A stretch of 64,000 bases of DNA from Marsupella aquatica (lineage: Eukaryota; Marchantiophyta). Below are positions 25,774 to 36,372 of the stretch, one piece after another. The translations under genes were made by a program, and so were the position numbers. The stretch's first letter is position 1. Each line of letters starts with the position of its first letter. The stretch covers positions 2,480,001-2,544,000 of the forward strand of contig OZ316897.1 of NCBI GenBank assembly GCA_973895155.1. Direction: 5' to 3'. The notes under the pieces are model-generated. The model saw only the letters and a program-made list of their open reading frames with translations. It ran no database searches and was not told the DNA's origin.

Positions 25774-27202
25774 GTTGCTGACCCAGGCTATCTGCTGACG
25801 TCAAGTACCATACAACCTTGATGCATGACTGGTTGAAGTGGATTCCTCCACGCATGACAGTTCTCGATTGTCGACACTAGTCAATTGGGGAGAACCAACC
25901 ATGGGAGGCAGTCTTAATTGTATAACACAAACGAGTCCCCGGGACTTGCAGCCTGTGCTGCCGAGTTGAATTGAACATCCAGAATGCTTATGCCGAACAA
26001 CCATCATCACAAGAAGGGTGTCATCACTGTGATCGAAGTTGAGGCATTTAACAGCCTGACGTAAGAGGGTCCTTCTGTGCGAATCTCAGTCTCACGAAGT
26101 TCTCCTCCGATTAGCTGAAAATATATGTGAAGTCCGCATCCAATGTTTTGATCTGGTGATCATCATGATGGTGAGAGCGATCCCATGAATCGCTCTTATA
26201 GATGTACAGTAAGTCCCAACCTCCGGTGTAGGCGTTTCTATCTGTTGGATACGCTGAGTATAACTTAATGATCGAGTGGCTAGGTTTGTTATTCGGACGA
26301 CGATCTATGAACAAGGATTTACGTCTGCATTCTGTTGGTGAAGTTCATAAAACCTTCCAGACAGGTTTGTACCTTAGCGGATGATCCTCACTAACTCAAA
26401 CCTGTAGTTTTCCAAGCATCTGCTGAATTACAGGATTCGGCAGCAATCTCTGAAATCCATGGAAATAACTGGTGTTTCAATTATAATAACCAGCGAGAAG
26501 TCTAGCGGTGAGCTTGATGGGATTCCTGTGGACAACATCAACTCTTCATCTTCATAGAAGCAAGCTAGCTAGGTGAGCCCGCATCCAGTCGCCATGGCCA
26601 CGCACCTTTAGCTCGGTTCAAGTACGATTTGAGAGTTCCTGGACAGCCTCCAAGAATTTAGTGAAGTCGACGACGGTTAAATTCACTTTCCATCATTGCC
26701 CAAAACTTCTGTATCCAAGAAATATTTCTCACAAACAACTTACTTCTATGATACGACGAAACGAGGCTCTTGCATTGCATGCATGCAAGAGACTGGTTTC
26801 CAAGGATGTTGAGCATTTTGCTGCCAAAGTAGAAAGGGTTAGAGCAGGCATCTGGGCTCTCGAAAAGTGCATACTCAGAGCAATTGGGATCCTTCTGAAA
26901 TATGGTTTTATTTGGCTGCTGGCCGTCCATATTGCAGACGAGCATGTCGATCCTTTGCCTGATCTTGTATCGATCAGCTTCGAGGGTATGTAATAAGTCG
27001 ACGTCAATAATACATGCAAGGGGATGGCCAGTGCATTATTTCACGAGTCTTGAATATATGAAGACGTGGTGCCTCTGAATTGCAAACGTGACGTCTTTCC
27101 ACATTTACATTGCAAGATTGATTCAAGGACTCCTTCAGCTCCCGCAGAATTGGCACCGGCTGGCAGGTTGGCAACCACAGATGCATGGAAAGATCAGTTA
27201 AA
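25774..27202. other. Intergenic region between kinase genes 4 and 5
   Basis: This is the 5' flank of gene 4 and the 3' flank of gene 5. Two overlapping frames of about 95-110 codons on opposite strands (26658-27019) are mutual shadows, and neither shows a domain. No repeat of note was found. A promoter for gene 4 should lie just downstream of 25774, but I see no convincing TATA element. Confidence 0.45.
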
Positions 27203-29491
27203 TTAGTCTGGATCCCTTGGACTGATGATGGGACTCGGGTGCTCCCATTCCCAACCCAAGCGTCCTCTCTGATCTCCGACGAGATTCGTGTCTACCATCC
27301 ACCTCCGGCGAGATCCAGATTCTCGGAAATTCTGCAGATAATCCGCCACTTCAGCAATGGAGGGTCTCCTTTCCAGATCGAAATCACAGCACCACACCGC
27401 CACATGCAGCATCCTTTCCAGAATCCCTGCACCGTAGATTTCTTCCGCTTTACCCGGAGGAATCGTATTGCCTGCACCGATGATCGAGTAAGGATGTGCT
27501 CCCCTCGTCCTGGAGATGACCAGATCCACCAGGCACCTCTGCGATCTGGATGAATCCCACACCTTCATGAGCGTTACAAGCTCCATGAGCACCACGCCAT
27601 AGCTGTACACATCCGTTTTATCATGGAGTATTCCAGTGTGCTTATAGACGGGGTCTACATACCCTTGACGATCGGCCAGAGGGCCGATCCTCTTGTCAGA
27701 CTCGCTCTTGATCGCAACAGCCAAGCCCAAATCGTTGAGCTTAGCTCGCCAAGTCTCAGAGTAGACCAGAATGTTAGTAGATCTCACATCCCTGTGGAAG
27801 ATTGGCCATCTCCCGTTGTAGTGGAGTTGAACCAGAGCGTTGGCCACATCAATGGCGACAGATAGACGAAATCTGGGATTGCTCTGGAGTTGATCGCCGT
27901 AGAGTCCCTCAATATGGTGACGAAGATTGCCACCGATGAATTCCGAAACGAGGAGCGGGTTTCTCGCATTGCTGCAAAATCCTATCAAGCTGACGACGTC
28001 TGAATGGGTCGATTTCGTGATTTCTCGGCGGAGGCATACTTCGTCGAGGACCTTCTCCAGGTTCTCATTTTTCCTGACTCTGCGGGCCTTCACGGCGACT
28101 CTGTCGCTGCGACCTGAGAGTCGGGCCTCGTAGACGACACCCACAGAGCCTTCGCCCACCCGATTGCGGCCCGAGAACCCGTCTGTGGCTCGCTCCAACT
28201 CGCCGTATGAAAACCAAACCTTGGAAATATTCTTGGCGCAATCGTTATACCATTGCTCGAATTCTCCAGCTGCATTGCAACCGACATGGGTGGCACAATC
28301 TTCAGAACATGTCGGCAATCAGATATCTATTCACATGTACGATTCTTGATTTTAGTGAACAGGTCAATCATTCAGACTCTTGACCGATAAGAGTAATAAT
28401 GTGTTTTCAACCCATAACCAACTCATCCATCTCTAGCGGATGGAGACAAAGAGGAAGGTCAAACAACTCGTTGGAGAGGACAGACCCCGGCCGGCGATGG
28501 ATTGGTGGATTGAAATTTGATAATGAAGCTCTGGTCACACTTGTCCAGCGAAGAACGGCAGATCGCACCCTTGACCTTATGGACGGTTAATTCTGAGAAA
28601 TTCTGGACATTCAGTTTTTCAAATCAATGCCTCTCCTGGCTGCTAATCCAATTATCCGAAATGAGAACCTGTTGCTGTGGAAGAAATTTGGACGAGCAAT
28701 TGATGGTGGGAACCAAATGAAATTAATGGGAATCAGTGCAGGCATGCTCTGAATTCTGGAATGGATTCCGATTTTCATCATCCATGTCCAACTAAAGAAA
28801 ACCTGGCTTGACCTCAAAATTCCTACACTGGTTTAATGTATCTTGTTGTAGAATTATGACTCGTGGTTCGGATGGTCCCAATGGCAATTCTCGTTACAAA
28901 GACAGACAAGGGTTTCATCAGATTGATTTGCCATTCCACCATCGGACTCACCAAAACTAAAGCAGATTGAAGGATAGGCTTGGGAAGCTTCAACTTCGAA
29001 TTACTGAAGGGAAGGAGATCCATGCAAACGTTGGCGAGCTTCAGAAATTGGACCAACAACCGCACAATCGATGCATGTTCTGAATACTAAGGAACGGAAG
29101 GTCTGAAGAAAAGAATTGTCATGCGCATAGCCTGATCAGAGCAGGGCAAAGAGCTACCGGATGGCAACCCGCCACATCCTGGAGGAATGTGGTGCCTCTG
29201 ATAATAGTACTCGACGTAGTCCTTCCACGTCTTGCAATCCATTTCAAGCGATGGCAAATTGAACGCCTTCTTGGTATACTCCTGGAGAAGTTGTTTCGTA
29301 AGATCATGGGAAAAGCCCATCTGTATCGCCCACAAACTCCAGAGTGTGAGGAATCTGACTGCAGCTTTCGGATCTTCGCATCCGGTATACTGAGGAATCA
29401 CGATGTCACCCTTCTCCGCCCTCGGGATCAGAGGTAGCCCTGATATTGGCATGTCCCTCCGGACTGACTCGCTCAGCGCATAACGCGTCAT
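27203..29491 (-). CDS. Gag-like-domain RLCK gene 5, DLG-type kinase
   Basis: Exons are 29158-29491 (334 nt) and 27203-28269 (1067 nt), with donor CCG|GTAGCT and acceptor TGCAG. Phase 1 closes and the product is 466 residues. I chose the ATG at 29491 (MTRYALSES) because it aligns with the family start; the frame is open further 5' but has no ATG there. The N-terminal domain (1-111) has IVIPQYTG, SLWAIQMGFSHD and TWKDYVEYYY. The linker again has EQWYN. Kinase motifs: glycine loop VGEGSVGVVY (149-158), VAVK Lys172, HRDVRSTN (HRD 270-272, Asn277, with Lys of HRDxK changed to Arg) and DLG 291-293 instead of DFG. DLG is tolerated in some active kinases, so this member may still work. The activation segment is unusual (ADRQGYVDPVY). 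Cytoplasmic by sequence. Confidence 0.85.
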
Positions 29492-32400
29492 TGTTATCAA
29501 CAGGCCTCGACGCAAGCTTTATACTGGATTCAATTTGCTTGCTCGTTAATGTCTCCCTCTTCTCCTGTAGATTTCCCGCTTTGCGAACTTTGGAGAATTG
29601 TACTCATAGGACGAGAATAGTGATGGTCTGGTCAAGCAACTTTTATGAATAAACAGACGAAAATCCCCCAGAATCGGCACAAGTGTTTTCTGTCGAGACC
29701 ATTGTTGATTGGATGGACAGCCGAGCTCAATTCGGGGCTAATCCTTTCGGACAATCCTTAGCAGGATCCGTATTTTGAAAATTCAGGTTGCATTTGTAGG
29801 AATTTCAATCTACCAAAACTTGGAGGCAACGCGATCGATTCAAATCGTTTGCTCTTGTCGCGAGAACTGTGCAAGAGACTTCAATCCTCTGGTCGGGCGC
29901 TGCAGAATGACGACGGACCAGGGATGCGCTTAGCTGGGCAAGGTCGAAGGGGGCAGTGCAGGGCTCTGATCCTCGTGACCCTGCTTGCCCCCATCAGGTT
30001 AGGCGCCACCCTGATTCAACGGTATGACCTAGATGGAAACAGCCAACGACCCGTGGAAAGCCGGTACGCAGTCTAATCAGGAGTGGAAACCGTGCAGGAT
30101 GGAACCGAATTCGGAAGGCCAATTGCTCTCAAACAAGCTACAGGGACGGAATATTGCTAGTAGCCGAAGAGCGGATCTCATGGGAGATGAAATTATACGC
30201 ACTAGACACCTTTTTGCCCTCAAGGGAACCTCAGAATAAAATGGCGAATGCGCGAGTGAGTCATGCATTCACACTCTTTACACAGAAGCTAAGGCACCAA
30301 CGAGCTGTACAAGCGACCCGTGAGAGATCTCACTGCTCTCACTAGTGTGTCCATCATAATTGTGCTAGGCGTCAATGTCCATCTTCGGCAACGGCTCGGT
30401 AACCTGATGTGGAGAATGATGAAGCGAAGGCATAAACGGCGATTTTGCTGTGATCCCCTGAGATGATCACTCCATAGATACCGCTCTCAATATCACAACA
30501 CGTTTTCTCCAATGAAACTATTTTACGGGGAACGACTTTGCTACAGGAGGTTGTACTGTAGTGAAGGTCGAGTAGAGACTAATACTAACATAACACAAGC
30601 TTTATCTCTAAATTTATGAAATTGAATCTGGCTGGTTGACGAAATCGGGAGAGGTCACACTGCTGTCCCTGGGAGGGGTTTTACACATGGGGAGTTCAAC
30701 CCATGGATAAAACTAACTTGTGAAAGCTACGTGCTCATTCTGGGAATCGTGCCATGTTGGGAAAAAGTCTTCAGACTAGGAAACATTGCAGTGATCCATT
30801 GCAATGATACACAGCTGGATAATCTGCCTACTTAGGAATTGTCACAAGTCGGGACCGTCGACTTTATTTGACGTTCACACGAAACCAGTCAATGACGAAA
30901 ATTTGACATCAATCAAGGACACAAACCAAGTTTATGCGGTCGGCAGCAAACCACTGCAGATTACTCATAAAGCACAGAGATGGAAACTTCTGAAATGCTT
31001 TGAAACCGAAATTTGATTAATTGACTGGTTGCAGCGATGTTTGCTAACACCTCAACCTGCCAAAAATCTACACTAGCTTTACTTTGGTTGAGAGTGAAAA
31101 TACTGAATACCTCCGCAACGTTCTGACCCTAGGCATTGACTAATAGCAGCAATGGATCCCATCGGTCTGCCAAAATTTTATCCAGGGACCAATCACGACG
31201 GTGAAATATTCTTCCTATCGTTCCTAGGTGGTAGAAGAACTGACATCCATCCTCCTGGTGAATGGCGGATAACCTCTCTCGAGGCCCCTCCCCCGAGGCC
31301 TGGCATTGAGGGTGGCTGGCTAGCTGGCAGGCCCGAAGAGTTGGTACGCATTGAGATCTGACGCTTCAAGATTCAAAAGCGTGCCGAAGCTCTTGGAGGT
31401 TGGAAAGGATGGGGCCCAGAAAGTCACTCTAAAGCAATGGTAGGAGGAGAAATCTGTCAAGTAGACAGGCGGTAGTGCCTATTTCTGCGCTAATTTCCTC
31501 GTGAGCTACATTGACAGTCGCCTACTAGATGGACTGATTATTGTACATAGCCTTGCGGTTGATTACTGAACCATTTAGCAACTAGAATCACGGCGAGCCA
31601 GTTGGGGATATGTCTTATGCTTGATGGATACATCGATTGGGAGAAAGCACTAAGAGCCTCCAGCATCATGGAGGCAAGTGATCCCTTGTTCCTCCTGAGC
31701 GACTTCCTTTGGGTCTGAATCCAGTTGGCTTGCCTGCCTTTATGGGGAAGAGGGTGTTGAGGTGGAAGAAGAATGGCCTTCCTCTGTTTCCCGTCAGGAT
31801 TCCAGTGGTTTTGGATCCAACTCGAATGGCATCTCAAAGTCTTGATTCGCCTCTGCCCTCTTCAGCGTGCTCTTCCACTCGCCCTGGTACCGCTGGCAGA
31901 GTACTAGACTGTGCAAAGAAAGGCTCATCTACCGGGAAATCATCTCGAGTGAAATTCGACTGGCTCAATTTGTCGACCGTCATTCAGTTTACATCCCCTC
32001 GGTCCGAGTCTTCCCAGGAGCAGCAACTCTATCCGTCGGCCAACTCACTCGATTCCCACTCCCCTCCTGAAGTCTGTCAATGATCATCACCCGGAGCGGT
32101 CGGACGTTTCTCACAATATCTTTCAATTACAGAGCAGAAGGGAAAGAAAGTATCAGTCCGACAGATAAATCATGAAAGCAATTCGTAGTGACTAACGCGG
32201 TGGCTTCGTAGATGCACTGGCGCTAAGAATCGCGCTTCTGGCAGATCACACACCGCCTGCAAATTACAACTGCATGATTGTGGAGCATCGAGAGACATTG
32301 TTAGTTTCCCTAGAGGTAGTGTCCGGCCAATCGCTGTTGGATTAGGGACAATCAACCTACCCCCTCCTGAAATAATGTTTCAACCACAAGAATTGACGTG

Positions 32401-32842
32401 CATCTACTGAAGCAAGTAATAAGAGGAGTTGTAAAGATGATCTCCTACCCACAAAATTCTAGGACTCAAGTTGAGTAAGGGACTAGAAGCTCCATACCCC
32501 AAGCGTGCTGCCTCCAGAGACTTCACCTCAAGAAGCATTCATTCATTCATTTGTCAAGACCAAGCAATATATTGTTGTCTACTGGCTACAGAGATGATAA
32601 CACGTCGTTGAGCATTGTACCCACAGAAAAAGAAGGGTAGCTCCAAACCTCCAATACTTAGAGGAGAATCTGAGGAGTCAAGATTGACTGATCCCTTAGA
32701 CAGCACGAGGACTGCGAACCAGAAAGAGACACAGGACACATTCATTCAACCATCCATTCACTGATCCGACCAGTCATTCATTCAGACATTGGTCATGACG
32801 CGCGAACATTCTGTGTTTTACAACATCTTTGAGATCTTCTGC
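29492..32842. other. Intergenic region between divergently transcribed kinase genes 5 and 6
   Basis: The 3.35 kb between the two start codons should contain both promoters. No gene is supported. Open frames of up to 124 codons (31709-32083 plus; 31538-31837 minus) overlap each other and show no domain. A run of ATTCATTC-type repeats at about 32537-32785 lies directly upstream of gene 6. Confidence 0.45.
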
Positions 32843-35569
32843 ATGGGAGAGCACTTCGCTCTCTGCGATGCGGTCCGGGCGAGGCTTCGCAAGAGCCAGA
32901 ACCGCTGCCTCTACCCCAGCCCTGCCAAGGACGACCTTGTGGTCCCCGTGCTCACAGGCGAGGAGCACAAGTCCAAGGTCGAAGCGTGGACGCGGAGCTA
33001 CTTCTCGTGGGCAATGCAGGAGCGTCTGTCGGATGACCAAGCTCTGCTGGTCGCTCTGGAGCATCTCGAAGGCAAGGCTCATGCGTGGGGGCGCTTGTTC
33101 AGCACCGGAGCATCGCTGGAGGACTTCATGTACGCTTTGTGCGAGGAATTCAAGGCTTTCTCCGGTGAAATCGACAGAGGAGAGGCTCACTCCCCGCGCG
33201 CCGAGAAAGTAATCCCGCAGATCAAACACGCGTTCGCTCAAGTAAGAGATCCCTCCATTCCTCGACTCTCCCTCGATCAATTGTTCTCACCATGTCCCGC
33301 TCAACTATGGTGAGCATTGCCGCAACTCTTTGTACTTAAATTGGAAGACCTCTATTATGAGAAACGCTGCAGAGGGAGGATTCAATGAGAAATCTGTCAT
33401 AGCTGAATGCTCTCCACAGCCTAGGTGGGCAATTGCCAATCGGTCAGTACATTCTTGTCGTTAGAAAATATCAAGCCAATGCTCAATTAACTCAACACAA
33501 GAGGGTGACAATGCTCCCTCTGATGGGAACTCTCCTGGATGAAATAATCCTGCACATGAAACACGCCTTCGCTCATGTAGGAGATCCCTCCATTAATCCA
33601 GTCTCCCTCTCTATTGTACTCATCTATCTATCTATCTAAAATCCCGCCCAAGTATGCTGACGATACGACCACCACTTACGACGCACTTCTATCAAGGTGC
33701 TCAAAGCTCGAAGGATCCATCGTAGATCTCTCTCTGATCAACAGCAGTAGATACTTGTGGGCTTAACAGAGGCTTGCCCCCTTAGAGTACATCCATGAAT
33801 TTAGGTGTCATTATAACATGCTCAATCCATCATCATAGATCTCTAATAGTGGGTACTAGTTCACTTCAACAAAAGGCTTGCCCCCTTGCCCCCTTCAATT
33901 AAAGGCCATCCTTGTTCCATTTGCAGACTTGGTTATTGCACTAGATGTAAATCATTAGCTTATCACACTATTGCCCTGATAGATTTTTGTCTACTTTTGA
34001 CTTAGCCTGTTGGGAGAGGTTTGCATCCCACATGATTACTGGTGCTCACTCATGTCAATATGGCAAAGATTTCATCCTCGTAGGCTATTTTCTACTGCTC
34101 CTCCAGAGAGCTTCCCATGGCTGCTTGATAATTAAGCCTGTGTGGCAAGTTAGTTCGAACCATCACTGACTAGAGAAAGGGGGAAAGTTCAATTAGTAGT
34201 GCAGGGTTTTTTATCTGAAGTGGGAAACATGGTCCAATCTAAATACTAAGCCGGTAGTTGGGATAAATCCATCTGGGTGGTATAGAAAACGTGACTGAGC
34301 AGTAGAGAAGAGTGGATCTCCGGATTCTGAGCGTCGTTCACAAAGTCTGGAGGACAGCATTAAGGATGTGTTTCTGATTTCTCCCTTGGAAACTAAGAGG
34401 AACCCTGCGACGTCACTAGTGTTCCCAGCGTCTGGGGTGGTAAACTTGAATGATAAGGGAACCAAGGGCCAACCAGACTAAGAGAAATATAAATGAGAAG
34501 GTGCTTCATCTCTGCGAGAAAAAACCAAGTGACCAATCTAGTAGACGCTAGAAATGGATATCTGCACATGACGTGGGATTCTGACATCATCACTGATTGA
34601 ATTGATTGAACTTTCAAACAGATGCAAGAGATCACGTGTGTGCGATTCTCCTACAGAGAATTGGCTTATGCTACGAACATTTTCTCAAGCAACAATCTGA
34701 TCAAGGAGAATGAGATTGGATGGTTATATCAAGGACGGCTGCCAGACAAGCGGCTGGTAGCCGTGAGAAGATTAAAAAAACCAGTCTGTTGCAGTGAAAC
34801 GACAATTGAGCAGCTACAAAGGGAAGTAAAGACCCTCTCTCTGATTAATCATCACAATCTAATCAGACTCCTGGGATGCTGTCTTGAGCCTGATGAGCCA
34901 CTCCTTGTCTTTGAGTTTGAGCCAAGAGGTAACCTAGCACAGCATTTGCAAAGAGAGAAAGGTCGTGGATTAGACTGGGAAACAAGGTTTACTATAGCCC
35001 TCGAAGCAGCTGATGGGTTGTCTCACCTGCACCACGCCTGCACCCCTCCTTTGTTTCACAGAAATCTGAAATCTTCTAATATTCTTCTGGACGAGGACCT
35101 GAGACCGAAAATCACAGGTTTTGGCATCTCCAAGTCCATGTTCGCTAAGGATTTTACACCATTGCCAGAATCAAAAATTGGTTACATTGATCCCAGCTAT
35201 GCCCAGACTTACAGATTCACAGAGAAAAGTGATGTCTATAGCTTCGGTGTGATTCTAATGGAGCTGGTGTCTAGCAAGAAAGTAGTGGACTTCAGCAGAC
35301 CTGCCGGAGAGATCACTCTTGCGGCTTTAGCTTTCACCAAGAAAAAACTTGGTTATACAGAATTCAAGGACCTGTTTGACCCACAGCTCAAAAATTTGGG
35401 AAAGACGTGCCTCTCTACAATACATGAAGTAGCACTACTGGCTCTCAAGTGCATGGCTCTGGATGGAGATGCCCGACCATCCATGAAAGAGGTTTCAGAT
35501 CAGTTGCGCATGATTCAAGATAGGGAGGTCATCAGAACAAAGAGAGGTGACAGCGAATTCATGCAATAG
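32843..35569 (+). CDS. Gag-like-domain RLCK gene 6, predicted pseudokinase
   Basis: Exons are 32843-33241 (399 nt, donor CTCAA|GTAAGA) and 34622-35569 (948 nt, acceptor TTTCAAACAG). Phase 0 closes and gives 448 residues. I start at the ATG at 32843 (MGEHFALCDAVR) because it aligns with the sister genes; an in-frame ATG at 32795 is possible. The first exon is the clearest gag-like copy: VVPVLTGEE, FSWAMQERLSDDQALL, LEGKAHAWGRLF and SLEDFMYALCEEF. The kinase has lost almost every catalytic residue: degenerate glycine loop (KENEIGWLY), VAVK Lys to Arg182, HRD to HRN (Asn281) and DFG to GFG (Gly299). Asn286 and the C-lobe remain. The EWYN linker of genes 3-5 is missing, so a small extra exon in the 1.4-kb intron is possible. 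Confident as a gene; inactive as an enzyme by inference. Confidence 0.85.
33546..33609. repeat. Duplicated copy of the gene 6 exon-1/intron boundary
   Basis: This stretch repeats 33211-33274 (the end of exon 1 plus the start of the intron) 335 bp downstream. Shared blocks are AAACACGC, TTCGCTCA and GAGATCCCTCCATT. The strong donor GTAAGA of the original is GTAGGA in the copy. It could serve as a cryptic or alternative donor, or be an inert duplicate. Confidence 0.8.
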
Positions 35570-36372
35570 CAAGTCAACAAATCAAAACTATCCATTCACA
35601 ACATCAAAAGTCCGTCATGTAGTCCAGAATCGAAATGTAGATGTACAGTACATGATTGAGAATTATTTTTTATCCAAGGACAAGAATAGATAGAGAGTTT
35701 TGCAACAAGACTATTTTTTATAGCTCAAGATGCTATACCATTGTCAACAACAATTAACCAGATTGAGGCCTCATGATGCTCTCATGCAAAGCATGGAAAC
35801 AAGCAAAATGACCGGCATACTGTAAAGTGTTAACTTGCGAACTTTAGAATGAGAATGACTCGTCTGATGTAAAAATATGCAGCAAACAAACTCAAAAACG
35901 CAACCTATGCTGATCATCTGCCCTCTAAGCAGTAGAACCAACGCAGTAGGTATTATGCCTTTGCCTCTGTCGTGACAGGATCTGTCATTAACTCGTAAAC
36001 ATGCATTCGCTAATTGTTTGAGTGAAATCCTCTGGACATAAAGATGGACCAAAAATTCCATATCACACTTCAAAAGATTTGCACAAGTTCGTTATTATTA
36101 CAATTATCAACAACATGAGTCAGTCGACCAATAGAAGATTCTATGGACTAGCTATACGATGGAAATGCCATCGAAACAGGCTGCATAATATGGACTTCTA
36201 ATGTAAGTAGCTGGCCAATCTACACCGCAGTGCTGAGCTCGGAATATCTTACAGGTAGCTGCTAGCAAGGAGCAGAAAATTGTATATCAGCCAATTACCA
36301 ATGTGGGTGAGATTGAATAACAGCATCGTAAGACTTATACGATGGAATTGGCGTACTTAAATGAACGCAGAG
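35570..36372. other. Convergent intergenic region between kinase gene 6 and the DUF4864 gene
   Basis: Both neighbours end here, so this stretch holds two 3' untranslated regions and terminators. It is A/T-rich. I see no gene; a 100-codon minus frame at 35771-36073 has no domain. It marks the boundary between the kinase cluster and the conserved housekeeping block. Confidence 0.5.
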
